Assembly: GCA_038496675.1 (NCBI GenBank)
Contig: CM076667.1
Location: forward strand, 19,536,794 to 19,600,793
Length of the DNA: 64,000 bases
Direction: 5' to 3'
Source of the DNA: Rachycentron canadum
Lineage: Eukaryota > Chordata > Actinopteri > Carangiformes > Rachycentridae
Shown: positions 21,724 through 35,248 of the stretch, piece after piece
Layout: each line of letters starts with the position of its first letter
Position numbering within the stretch: position 1 is the first letter of the stretch
Program-made: the position numbers and the translations under genes
Notes under the pieces: model-generated
Told to the model about the DNA's origin: nothing
What the model saw: the letters and a program-made list of their open reading frames with translations, nothing else
Databases searched by the model: none

Positions 21724-24600
21724 CTTGTCTGGAGCGCTGCAACATGAGAAAGCAGCATAAATGGGCATAACAGCAATGATAAGACGATTACCTACAGCTG
21801 GACAAGATGAGCAAGGGGCTGTGCATAGGGAAAGCTTTGGGGTGTATCTGCTGAATCCTAAAGATCAGTTCAGATCTTCGGAACCCTTAAGACATTAAGA
21901 CTCTAAAGAACTAAGCAATTTACACTATTTCACATTCATATGGACTTGAAACCTGGGACAGCACTGTCTGCAATTCATTGCGAATGATATGACTTTGTAG
22001 CCCTGGACTCCCACTGAGCTCGACAGACTCAGATACACTACAGGGGAAAGTTAATAAAGGCTCAGCTTTATGTAATTTACCCTCTGAGAGTGTGAGCGAC
22101 ACCCACATCACAGTCAATCACAATCATCTTTTTACATCTCTAATCTAAGTTTTTACTGTATGTATTTAATGAATTACTGGAACATAAAAAGAAAGAATAC
22201 CATGAGGAAATAAATCACATTAGTATGTAAGAGTACGTAAGATACATGCTGGACACACGCCACCAGAGCTACAAATTCATGAGGTACTACATACTGCCAA
22301 ATAACACATTGCTGAGCTCAGGGAGGGTTTTATATCTCAAGTTTGAGAAACAATATTACTATTTTATGTTTAAACATAAATTTAGCATCAGAGTATGCAA
22401 AAACTCTCTCGTGTTATGAAGATGCAAAGTGCTGCTGCTTTTTCAAATGTGATGAGTCCCAAAGAAACAGCAGAAGCTAAAACGGCGTAATTCAGTAATA
22501 AATAATATTCCTCACTATCCCTGCCACTTCATTTACTGCATACAGCAGAATGTACTGTACACAGCAGACGATATAATGAACATTTTTTTTACCCAAGGTT
22601 CTTACATATGGCGATTGCTATGTCTTCACACACACTATTCTGAATGAAATTTGTTTACGTCATTCAAGGTCACATGTGAAGCAATCAAACAGAGGGGAGA
22701 ATGGAAGAAAAAAAGCATTCATGAAGCAGAGTTCTTTGGCGGCGACGAACACTGATGAAATGACCAGTCTCTAAAATTGACTCTTTTGTCAGTAGAGTCT
22801 GTGCAGAGCTATCGCAATCCAGGAGGCTTGTACAGGGACAGGGAGAGTTATCAGCAGGTCAATTGTCCAATCCATATTATTGACTCATGTACTGACTCAC
22901 CGTCCTTTTGATCACCGTGCCAGGTGGGACTGAGGCAGATGAGTCCTGAGCGATCAATCTCCAACAATCACAGGTCCGGCTTCCAGCTGACTGTCGATTG
23001 GTTGCGCAGGTCTGATGATGAGCTGAAAGACCTGGTGAAATCAACACACACTCCATCCAGCTTGAAACACAAGGATTTTAATGCATTAATTTAATACACT
23101 GTTGCTTGAGCGTTAAATAATACAAACTTACATCTAATATTAAATGAAAATTGAATTACACACTCCATTTCATTGTTTATGTCTTTCAAATTATCTTAAC
23201 TCTGGGCAGTGCCAGAGGATATGGCCAAGATGAGTTTCACCATAGTTCCACCAACATTAAGGAACCTCTGATGAAACTTTAATTTGCTTGTTTGGCTTGG
23301 TATTATGAAATAGCCCATCTGAATTTTGAAGGTGTACTCACTACAAAATGAAAGACATTTATCTGCATCAAGCTGCACGTAGTGACTGATGGGATGTGTT
23401 GATCAGTAAAAATGGACATTGAAGTCAAATCTTTCAATTAGTCAACCTAATTGTTGTATTTTGTTTTTTGTAGCACAAACTGTGGACTCTAGACTACAAC
23501 GACAAACCATGACCGGTGACACCTGTAAGCCCCCACCAAACAAGAATATTCCCAGTGTGATATCCATTTTTTGTGAGTGTGTGAGAGATACAAAAAGTGC
23601 GTGTGTGTGGGAAGACAGTGTATGCGTGTGTCCCCTGTGTCGTCGGTGAATGTGACAGAGTGCTTATTGTTGTATCAGAAAGTGCCACACGAGTGTCTGG
23701 GGAGGCAGGCGGATGAACCGTGCTGCCCAGGGATCACACTGAGCAATCGCACCACAATGCACTGCAGCTGCGATCAATTTAGAAGAGAGGCAGTATCTGA
23801 GTGACTGGGTGAGTGAGGGAGACAAGTGGGTAAGTGGGGGGGGGGGCCTGATGGTCCCATTATGGAAAGGTCACAGGTTTGATCCCAGAGGAAGCAGAGA
23901 CAAGACTTCCATTAGAGACAGGACTCCTGCAGTGTCTGGAAGATGTTTAGTGACTAACAGAAAGTTTTTGTCAAACATGTTTGGACCAGTTTACTTGTGC
24001 CCCACAACTTACTTCCTGAAGAAAATTTTACATACCAGTAAAGATGTGCCAACCATGATTACCATATTAGCACCATTTTTCTTTTCTTTTTTTTCTTTTC
24101 CTTTTAAAGTGACAGGGAAAACATGATGCATTCATGAACAGCAGTGTTTGTCAAAGTAATTAAGGCAAAATATGTTGCTGTTTTTTTCCCCTTAATGGGT
24201 TTATCTACATGTATGGAGAACCAAAATGTACTGATAACGTAATAATGTAAATTAATGCAAAGATTTATGCAAATTATGGGCAAAACCTCAGATAGTTTCT
24301 GTTTTACTTAACTGATTTGAGTAGATTTTACCATTGTAGCTAATCATTAAATTTGCTTTTCACACCTTTTAACACATTTCACACCTTTTAACACATTGTA
24401 AGTCAAAGTTGGCAAGACTTGATCATTTTGAATTAATTTTTTTTTAATAGTTGTGTTGTTCACTTTTTATCTTCAAGCTGTCCAGTTTTGTTTCCCCTTT
24501 AAAAAAAATGCTCCATCAATAATGCTTTAATATTAATTGTTTTTCTTTCTGAAATAAACAAAGAACGCCTGGAGTTCTGAAAAGAGAATGACTCAAATTT
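21724..24600. other. AT-rich intergenic DNA with a few exon-like patches
   Basis: At 22,917-23,090 and 23,475-23,804 the base composition is less AT-rich and frames stay open next to splice-like AG and GT signals. No protein family is recognised, and both strands remain open at the first patch. At 24,358-24,397 a 20-base unit (CACACCTTTTAACACATTTC) is duplicated in tandem. Otherwise nothing was identified. Confidence 0.5.
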
Positions 24601-24603
24601 CAA

Positions 24604-24609
24604 TTTATT
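24604..24609 (-). terminator. Candidate tnk2 polyadenylation signal (AATAAA)
   Basis: This is the first canonical AATAAA that I noticed on the - strand after the tnk2 stop codon. Its use would give a 3' UTR of about 2.65 kb. No GU-rich downstream element is evident, and ATTAAA variants occur closer to the stop. Confidence 0.3.
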
Positions 24610-27259
24610 ACAAAAAATGGATGGATATTTATAAGCTGCTCTAATTACACAGTATAATGCAGTCAGTGTCACAGAAAGTGTTCACACACAAACTCACAGA
24701 AACATGAGTAAGATTTATATTTGCCACATTTAAGTGTGTTCTGAAATTCATTCACTTTTTAAATTTTTCTTATTTTCAGCATTTTGAAAGAGAGAAATAT
24801 CTGTGACTGATGGTCGGTTAAAACCCACAATAGCTGCAAGAACGAACAATTTCTGATTCATTCCATTTTCTGTTTAGCTGCTGATGAATCTCCATGAATA
24901 ATTACACTTAAGATCCATGTCTGTAAACTATGAAGTTGATCATTGCTGGCTACTAGCTTCAAGACCACCAACCTGCAGCGCTAAGCACACATGCACACAC
25001 TCATACATAGCAGTTGCCTACTTACTCAGGTGGATGACAATCAGTATGTTTATGATTATCATACAGCAGTAATTTTCATAGGAAGGAATACTAAACAGCA
25101 GTTTTAAGTTGCATTACACATCTAATTTATAGAGGTTTAACTCAGTGCCTAATACCCTGTATTCATGAGGAGATGGTAGATATTGTCACTGCCATTTGGC
25201 ATCTTATTGCCTCCAATAAGATCTTTCATTTGACATCAGTCCTTTCACAATTCACATCTATATAAAGCCTAGAAAGCTTTAAGACACAGATTAATGCATC
25301 AAAAATACTTGTTATGCTATCAGTTGATATCAGTATTTGTATTAATTGCAAACTAGATAAATTGTTTATCGTCTTCTGACCAGCAGTTAACATGTCGGCA
25401 AAAATATTCACTTGTGTGCTGACACACTCTAAAGTGCGATGTACAATACAGGATACATAAAACATACAAGTACAACTTTATCATCAGCTGATATTTCCCT
25501 GATTTTATATTGTTTCATTTACAGCAAAAAGGCATGGGCATTTACAGTGCTTGTATATAAGTGTAAGCTTAATGCTTGCACATACACATACACACACCTG
25601 AACACACATGCATTCATAACAGATGCAAAATAATCACACCCACTTGAAAGTTTGCAGTAGCTATCAGCGAAAATTCTCATTAATCGTGTAATAAAAAAAC
25701 ATAAATAGCAACAGTTCAAGTAAATAGTTCGACTCATTCAACAAGCTGCTCTGTTAGATAATAATGAGCATGCATGTGTATGACACAGGTAGTAGCAGGT
25801 ATTCACAGTACATAAAGTGAGGCACATATACTGCCTTGTTTTCCTTCATTCATTAAAAAGCATGACAGTGACTTGAGTCCTTTGATTGATGAGTCATCCA
25901 AGCATTTCAGTTTTGATTCAAATGGCATCAGGGTCAGTTGTTGATTGCTGCTGAGTGTATCATACTGCTGTCACTTCCTGGGAGACAGAGAGAACGAGAT
26001 GGCAAGTATGTGGTTATTAGCAAATCTGAGATGTAACAGCAAATCCTTTTCTGAACGTGAGGAAAAAAAAAAACTGTTAAAGCGTCACTAACAAATATAA
26101 AAAATAAAAAGTTACCAGCTACCTGGTGAAGGCAGTGGAGCTTTTAAGCTTTTGTCTAAAAAGACATTCACAAGATGATCAAAAAAAGACCATAATTTTT
26201 GCTAAATGTGTAAATACAAAAAAAAAGAAAAAAAGATAAAAAAGAATCTAATGCAGCTTTAATAATAATAGTTATAATGATGGCACAATTGAAAACAGTT
26301 TCAAGTAAAGCACACATTGACAACAATAAGAGAAACTGTAAAACCTAAATGTTAATAAAATGAATATATAAAAAAAAACAATTTCCTATTTTGGTAAATA
26401 AATAGCTCAGGTCTTGCTGAGAGTTCATAGAGAAGATTGATAGAACCAAGTCTGTCAATATCTATACTGCTGGAGCCACAGTGTTATTAGCTTAACTAAG
26501 GTTAAAGACATGGAGGCAAGTTACAGAGCTAGCCTGACTCTGTCGAAAGTTCAAAATTAGCCTACAAGCACCTTTAATCTAAATATACAAATTAGTAATT
26601 TTAAGAGGTTTGGTCAGAACTTTGCTATTTCCTCTTTCTTTATGCTAAGCTAAGCTAACCATCTCGTGACTACAGCAAAATACATAATAGTAATATGGAT
26701 GTTCTCAGCATACATGTATTTTTAAAACTTCTTAAATAAATAATTACTGTAAAAATTTAATAATGTAAAATACAAGAAAAAGAAAAAAATAAACTTGAGT
26801 GAAAAAGTAGTCTTGAAATTTAACCCTGAGGGACACCATATCTGACAAAAATGAAAAATGAGTAAATTACCTAAGAAATAATGTTAACTCTCTGTTCCAA
26901 AGTGCAACCAAACTTTGTTAAAGTTAAAGTCAATTTAATGTATCAGATAAGCAGTGTCTGAGTTCAGAGAGTGTTTTAACAGTTACAGGAGCACCAGACC
27001 GACAACGCAGGCAAGTGGAAGAGGAGCAGATGGAGTGACATCATCATCCCATATGTGGCTGTTTTGTTAGAGGAACTTGGGACAGTTTTCTAACTATTGC
27101 TGCATCATTATGTTTTGAAACTCAGCAACGCATACACATGGGAGGGAAAACAGCTGCGACATACTGTACAGTGCTGACTTCCATACTGCTCATTTTTCAC
27201 ACCTATCAGAGGAAATTTACCTAATACGAAAGGGGATAAAAAATGGATGCTTTCTTCTT
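24610..27259 (-). other. Probable tnk2 3' UTR and flank
   Basis: This AT-rich stretch follows the tnk2 stop codon without a clear gene. Bases 26,510-26,670 carry a teleost interspersed repeat with GCTAAGCTAAGCTAACC at one end and GCTAGCCTGACTCTGTC near the other. The same modules occur at 40,940-41,150. Confidence 0.5.
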
Positions 27260-27391
27260 TTACCTGTTTTGATGTGGTCCGTATGTGTCCAGCATGACTG
27301 TGCTGGCCTGTTCCAGGTTCCACTGGCAGCGCTGCAAAAGCTCCTCACACTCTGCCCTGGACCGCAGTCCCAACCGAAACAGCTGCTCCAC
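27260..27391 (-). CDS. tnk2: tnk2 coding exon 19 (residues 1008-1050 and stop)
   Basis: The exon encodes the second UBA-type helix set, VEQLFRLGLRSRAECEELL through CQWNLEQAS, ending DTYGPHQNR and TAA. It matches the human C-terminal region VEQLFGLGLRPRGECHKVL. Confidence 0.96.
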   Translation of the reverse strand: MEQLFRLGLRSRAECEELLQRCQWNLEQASTVMLDTYGPHQNR

Positions 27392-30300
27392 CTTCGATAC
27401 AGATGGTGAGAAAGATTATTTTAGACATGGTAGGCAGACAGTTTGTTCAGTGCGGACTGCTGTGTGCTTTACTTTTGTATAATCTTGTTCATTTGCATGG
27501 AGTTACCTGCATTTGTAATTGTCCTGTCCATATTGTCACTGATATTACAACTCCAACCTACAAATGTATCATTGTACCAGTAAAGGTGAGGCAGGTGAGT
27601 CCAAAATAGTAAACAAGAAAAAGCCTGCACATTGTCTAATTTACAATAATTAATTTATTTGCAATGTTTTAGAGGCAAAGCGCCTGTACAATGACAGCAG
27701 CTCACAAGTGCATTGTTTGTTTTGTTTTATGGTGTTGCCTCTGCCCTGGTCCCTGTAGCATCCATCATGTTCTACACATGAATTATTGTATCAGGCATTT
27801 TGTACGTGTGTGCTGTAAAGAGTGGGGTAACTGGGATCCCAGATCATCTTTCCTGGGAATTCTTACCAAAGACTCAGTTTTTCCCAGGAGAAAAAATATC
27901 TGCAGGTGCCCAGGATTTTTTACATTTTAGAGCTTGTGCGTCTCTGTGTGCCTGTGTGATTATGTAACACAAGATTGTGATATTTCTGGAGAATCCTACT
28001 CTCTTTTCTTGGGCAAAAAAACATCTGCAGGAGTCCAGACTTTTTCATATTTGTGTGGTAGTGTGCCTGCGCGTGTGCGTTAAATTATTATACACAGTCC
28101 TGAGTTTAAAGTCACACTTAATTTGTGGTGAGGAATCAATTTTTCTGGTAAAAGACTTCCTTATTTCCAAAATATAATATTAAAACCACCGAGGAAACAT
28201 TCATTTCATGCGTTTTCATGTTTTTTTCACCTTTTTGTTTTTTGCCACCTGTTATCAAGGACACGGATGGATTATATTAATTTATATAAAAGAAATACAC
28301 AGACAAACCAATAGATATGTGTACCTTTAAATGGTTTATGGCATGTTGGATGCTCCAGTTGTGAGTCTGCAGAGCAGCCTGACACTCCTCCAGTGTGACA
28401 CCATGTACTGCTCCTTGCACCTATCAAACATGCCATGTTAAAGTTAAAAGAAACATAAAGACTGTGTACGGTGGGAAAAAAACACAAAAAACGAGGGTGT
28501 GCGAGTATGAGCTATGTGAGAGGTTGATACAAACTTCCTGCTGTGCAATGATGTGTTTTTGATCTTTCACACATCAGTATTCTGCACCGTATGTCATCAT
28601 CCTACCAACAAATATTAGCATTGTTTAACAGGTATGCAAGTCATAATGAATAAGTTACTCAAAAAATAAAATAGATTTCATCCTTTTGAAAACAGTCTTC
28701 TTGTACCAGAAAGATGATACAAAGTGAGTTCAAATTACGTGAAAATTTAAAATGACCCAAAACTGACATTTATTTTCATTACAGTCATATACACTTTGTG
28801 ACAGATCTCTATATTCTTATATATATACCCAGTTAATGTTCAAGAGAAGAGGAGATAAACTTTAAATATTATTATCTGATTTTCTGCCATTTGTGTGTTG
28901 ATGCTATTTGTATTTGTCAATTGTGACTGTCAACATAAATATAAAAACAAAAACAAAACCATGTGATGATATCGAAATAAGCAGAAAAAAAAGGATAAAA
29001 ATGCAACATGCTGTGCATTTCCTCCAACTCTCCCTTACCTGTGTGATGCCTTGCTCCTGTTGCATGCTGGGAGCTGCAGTTCGCCCGTTGTTGTTGTTGT
29101 AGGAGGAATTTGGTTTGGCTCCACCGGGCTGCTGCTGCATCATGGGTTTGACTGCTGCCATGTTGGCTGCTCCATATCTGATGAGAAAAACCACACATTA
29201 AAAATTTGGTGGTGTGGTTTTTATTGTGACGTGTGAATGGATATTTAACAGTATTTCTAATGTCCATGAATGAAAACTCCTGTTTTATTTATATATTCTA
29301 AACACATTGATATGTATATATATATTTGTTTGATATATATTTATTGACTGGCAAAGACAATTAGCTAATGAGAATTACATAATATGAAGGAAAGCTAATA
29401 AATCGTCCTTAAAGGGAAATTTCTGCAGCTGTTTTCAAGATTTTAAAGACTGAAGCTCAGTTTAAAAGTTTGTTTTTTTGGTGAATAAAAAATAAGATTA
29501 TAAACAAGTGTTAATGATATTTTAATGGTCTATAACTGATTAGACACAGATGTACTATAATTGGTCACAGTTTGAGTCCAGTGTTTTATACTGTGGTTGT
29601 AAAAGAACACTTGATCATTAATTGTGGTTTGTTTTTCTCTAATTATTGTATTTTTATGTTATCGTTTTCATGTCGTTTCAGATTATTTATTATTTCATTT
29701 ATTTTTTGCGTGCGTTTTATAATTGTTTAATAAACTGAGATGATTTTAATTAGAGAAACTCTTAACAGAGAAACTGCTAGAGTCCAAATAAACAAACCTT
29801 GCCACTTATTGTGCCCTGCAGACTGAGGAGCAAAGACTATGGACCGAAAGTACCTCAGGAGTCTCAGTGTCACAAAACAAACTTGGAGGTGGATTAAACC
29901 TGTGTCAAGACTATAAGGAGCTCTGTTTGCCTGAGTGAACAATACTTCACTAGGAGATAAATCAGTCAAAAGGTACTCTCTCAATTTTTATTGAGTGATG
30001 CTTGTTCTCCAGGTGTTATGTAAGGGCTTCTTTAGAGTTTCTAGTATATTAGAACCAATTAGCGTGAGCTGGCAAAGGTATTTTATTACATAACAGGCAT
30101 GCATGGTATTTCATGAGTTTGCCCATTGCCAATGAAACAACGCTGTCTCACCTTGGATGTATGTGAAAGTAGTTAAAGGAGCTATATGCAAGTTTTTTCT
30201 GCTACAACCGTGATCCTTGCCAGGATGTGGTGGTGACAAGATAAGTGCTTCAACCACTGTTGTCCATACAATACCAGAGGTGAGAAGTGCTACGTCTCCA

Positions 30301-31876
30301 GGGCAGACTGGAGGTTACAGTTAGTGACTATTTGACAGTGAGGAGACTCGCTAGAACAGGCAGGGGCTAGTTAGCTAGTTAGCATGCTAAATTCAGAATT
30401 TAAAAAGAAACCAGTTATTTTACCCTTGGTTTCCACTGCTGGAGACAGCTCTTGGTGAATAAAGGAATGAAGTTTCTCAACGTTTTATCTAGACTTAGTT
30501 AACAGCTGTTAATGCTAACGTTACTATATAGCAATAACAAATATAATATAATATAACTAAGATTTTGAAATAGAGAAACTAAGGGAGACTTTAAAGGAAA
30601 ACTTAGGGGGAAATTTAGGTATTTTTCAACCTGGGTTTAACGCTCATGACTGTGGCCATGCTTGCTAATGCGCCACACTAACACGGCAACAACACTCCAG
30701 ATAAACTACAATTTTACATTGAATATTTGAGGTGATTGTGTCTAATTCTAAACAAAAATAAAACACACCTTTCCAGAAAAGCTGGTCTCTCGGGCAGCGG
30801 GGCAGGAGCAGGGCTCTGCGAGCTGTCAATCAACGAGGACAGGCCACGTCCCTCGCGAAAGGTGAGAGGCTCCAGTAAGGAGCTGGAGGAGTAGGAGGAG
30901 CCAGGAGCTGCAAGGCGAGACGGATGGGATGTGGCTTGAGGTGGCAAAGAGGAGGAGGAAGGGGAGTTGGAGGAAAGGAGTGGACCCAGGAGTCCAGACG
31001 CCCGGCGTGGGGAGACAGAGAGTGGGGGAGGAGGTAGCACAACAGGCGAGGAGGAGAGCGGTGGCACAAGAGGGAGGGGAGAGGAGGAGCGGGAGCCAGG
31101 CTGAGAAAAGGCGTGGTCTCTGGGTGGGATCTGAGGAGGCGTGTCCTCCCCATCCCCGAGGGATATGGAGCTGGAGCGGGCCTGTGGGTGGGGGGTACGG
31201 GTGGACGTGCTGTGTTTGGAGGGACGCAGCGGGGGGACGGGGCTGCGAGGTGGCAGCACTGGGCGGTCCTCAAAACAGGATGCAAAGGAGGAGCTGTAAG
31301 TGGAAGAGGGGGAGGGAGGAGGCAGGCAGATTTGTCGGTGGGGGGCCAAAGGAGCTAGGGGCATTGGGAGGGGGGAAGAGGGGAGGGAGCGACCAGTTGC
31401 CATGGGAACCTGCAGCTTCACCATCACCTACATCAAAAGCGACAGACAGAAATTATTATTAGCACAGAATGAAATGTGTCTGTCCGTGTTAAAAATCTGT
31501 CAGGCAGACAGACAGGAAATCAGTCTGTGATGACATTTACTTTGTGCTCGCTGTGATTGAGTGCATTACTTTCTCTACCTCTCTCTGCAGCTCCTGGAAG
31601 AGGTCAGCTGATTGCGACTCGCTTCTGCCCGTAATACTGGCCCCGGGAGTGACTGTGGTCTCTTCAGTCAGTCCCTTGTTGATAGATCGCACCTCCTGGT
31701 CCTCCGATTGGTCCTCGAGCTCTGCAGCAACCTCGTCATAAGCCGGCTGAGGCAGAGGCCAGTCCAGAATGGAGGGAGTATCCTGAACAGGAGAATGAGA
31801 AGCAGAGGAAAAGTTACACAGACAAGCCACGATACATAGAATTGTCAGTGTGTGTTAATTCATGGACATTAACACA

Positions 31877-31913
<37 letters not shown>

Positions 31914-32286
31914 AAAATAAAATCATTCTAATGTTGTAAACAGGTATAGACAGTGTTGTGAAACTCCACCCAAACGCTAAGTCATTCGGCCACAGCTTGA
32001 CTGAGATGATCGAAGGGAAACTGAGGCTCTGAGGTGGAATTGATATGAAACCCCAAAGTAAATCACTAAGGCAGGAACGTGCACATGATCAGTCAGCGAG
32101 CGCCAATCCATCACCCTGCATGCGTCTTCAGTGCAACCAAGGGGAAAGAGGCTATTTATGACATTTCTAGGCCAAAGGCTGTGGCACTGACTTTGGAGAA
32201 TATGTGAACCCATTGTTGTTGACTAGTGTTGCACATTTCATGCTCCTTTCACGCCCTCTTGAGTTAATGTGATTGAGAAGGATTGT

Positions 32287-32332
<46 letters not shown>

Positions 32333-33461
32333 AGTGCGGGGGGGGGGGGGGGGTGTCTTTGATGCACCTAAATTTTAAATAAAAAAAGCTGCTGTCAGAA
32401 AAACTAACACCAAGAAAGTGGAGCACATCAAACCGGTCCTTAAATCACTGCACTGGATTCCCCTGCGTCAAGGGATAGATTTTAAAATCCGACTACTGGT
32501 CTGTAAAGAATCAGCAAGCAAGTGTTATCAACATCAGAACAAAGGAAGGTGGAGCAGCTTTGAGTTTCTTTGCTTCCCACCTGTGGAATAAGTTTCCTGA
32601 ACACTTTACCAATAAATCACCTTTTTAATCTTTCATCTCTCATGTTTGCATTTGCTTGTTTTTATTTTTTATCACAGCAGCAATTCTTTTAAATTTGTGT
32701 ATGAAATAGGGCATGCCTCCTATCAACCTTACGTAAATGAAAAGTCAAAAGACGTTGGCAGTTGTCATCCCTGTCAATTCAAAGAGAGATTCAAAGAGTA
32801 TTTATCTTTAAGTACTAATACTGCACTGTAAAATATTCCACAATGAGTAAAAATATATATATAAAAAAACTGCGATTGATATACTATACTATATCACTAG
32901 ATTATTATTACTCATGCACTAGTTGCAAGTAATGATTCCCTTAATTCATTGATTTTGGTTTCACAACTGCCAAGAGACCAAAGTATCACCTTGACACTGT
33001 TTGAACTGATTTGTCCAATAAATAGCCCAAACAAAAAAAAGAAAATTATGAAATGAAACCATGAAATGTTTGGGCAGTGTTGTAAGAAAAATGACTCTGA
33101 TTCAGGCCTACTAAGATCCAGTGATGTGTGGTTTCATCAGTAAGAAAGCATTATACTTTAGATGCTCTTCATATGTGCACGTTTTGTTTGAAGTTGGGTA
33201 AATGTGTCAGTGTCTGACTGCACCTTCAGTGTGTCCTCATCTGGCTGCTGGGTCTCAGTGAGCGGCGAGGGCGTGGTGGAGCTGAAGCTGTCATCGGTGA
33301 AGTCGATGAGCGACACCTCGCTCTTGGCCGTCCACATGCCGGATCCCTCCCAGGGTCGGAGTTTCAGACCTAGGGACACTCCCAGCCTCTTCAGCCCAGA
33401 CGAAGCACTGGCTTCATCATCATCGTCGTAATCATCCATCACTGAGTCATAGAAAGGCTCT

Positions 33462-33501
<40 letters not shown>

Positions 33502-35197
33502 ACAGGGTCAGAAAATAACAGCAGCATGTATTTACAGCTCAGATTGTAGGCCAGAGACAAGACCGGGTGTGAAAAACTTACTCTTCAGCAGAACAGCAGG
33601 CTGAGGTGGACGAGGGGGAGGTTGCTCTGAGAGAGAGAAATATACACAATCACACTCAAATTTAAAGACTCCTACAGGAGAGTCTGCACCATTTTCTGTG
33701 CCTTCAACATTTTAATGCAAGCAAAACAAAAAAAGCACACTGTAAAGGTAGATTTCTGAGTTTACTTTTGGCCCGGTTGGGGAGTTTGGTCGGTCTTGCG
33801 ATGCCTGAGTCCATTCCAAGGACGTCAGGTGGGTCCATGGGGTTCCCCAGATAGAGACTGCAAGATAGAAAACAGTTTTAATGGATTAATGCAGCAGTAA
33901 AGTCCTTCATCATACTTAATTACATGAAGGCTACAACATGGGCAAAGTGCCAACTGAGCCTTTTATCGCCTTACCACCCCTCATTTATTTTTGTTGTTGC
34001 CATGGACCAGATGGTTGCAGCCAACAAATATTATTTGTCACTGACCTATAAATATAACTTTACTACTGTAGGAGGTACTATAAGAAGATTTTGTAGTCTT
34101 TCAGACCTTGTAGGAAACTCTGGAAGAGTGTAATGTAAAAAAAAAAAAATATATATAAAAAATAAATAAATAAATAAACAAACAAGCTGAGGCAGTGCAG
34201 GCAGTGCACTGCTGCACTCCAGTGGAGACTTACAAAAGCACATGTGAATGTTCAAAAACGCATGGATTTAATTTGTGGTCTGATTTTTTTTTTTTTTAAT
34301 ATCAGATACCTGCACCTCTTAAACAACATGAAAGAAAAAAAAAACAATCATCTGATGTACACAACCAGGTCAATGTTCAAAAGCAGACATTGCAGAAACC
34401 ACTGACATGGATCGACACTGTATATTATCTGTATCTTATAACAGTCAAACTAGTCTGTTTCTGTCAAACCTCTTGTATGTCTGAGAGTTAATGAGCAGAT
34501 CAATAACCAGAATGAAAAAGTGTGAAGAACGGCTGCCATGTTTAGTCAATTTAATGAAGGTTAATCAAAAGAAAATGAGCTAGCAACTATTTTCATAACT
34601 GACTAAACGTTTTAATTCATTTCTCAAATGGTTTCAGCTTCTTAAATACAAGGTGTTACTTCTTGTTTGCAGTCAATGACTATATTTTGAACTGTTGGCT
34701 GGAAAAAAAGAGAAATTTATAGGAATTGAAAAGTTGTAATTAGTGTTTCCAACTGCTTTTTTGATGTTTCACAAGATGAACTATTCGAGCAACTGCAGAT
34801 TGATCGATAAAAGAAAAACATAACAGAAAACAAAAAAAGGTTCCAGCACTGGTGCAAAGTGGTCCAGATAAACCGATACAATCTGTTTATTGTATTGTTT
34901 CACACCCACTGTGCTTTTAATCAACATTAACTCCAAATAAATGTATAGATAAACCCCCGGTGGTGATGTTGATGACTGTGAAGTATTAACCTGTCGATGC
35001 GGTCTGCGTGTCCCCAGCTCCTGTGAGGGTCTGTGTCTCCATGTCCGGTGTGGATGAACGAGTGCTTGAGAGGCCGGCTGATGTCGTGGGCGGACAGGCC
35101 TGCCACCGATGTCACCACGTGACGAGGAAACTGACCAACACGCAGAGTCCGCCTGTTCTGACCTCGCCACCAGTAATGCTCTGCCCTGGAGAGACAG

Positions 35198-35248
<51 letters not shown>

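Larger units (their letters stand above)
31783..33223 (-). other. tnk2 intron 14
   Basis: The intron contains a poly(A) run (31,882-31,911), a (TG)n tract with an adjacent poly-G run (32,285-32,353) and a LINE remnant (32,414-32,605). No exon was seen. Confidence 0.7.

Noticed and set aside
21122..21776. Open frames across the N gap
   Set aside because: They consist mostly of undetermined bases and minisatellite sequence.
30929..31462. 177-codon open frame on the + strand
   Set aside because: It is antisense to tnk2 exon 16 and stays open because of the proline-rich codon composition.
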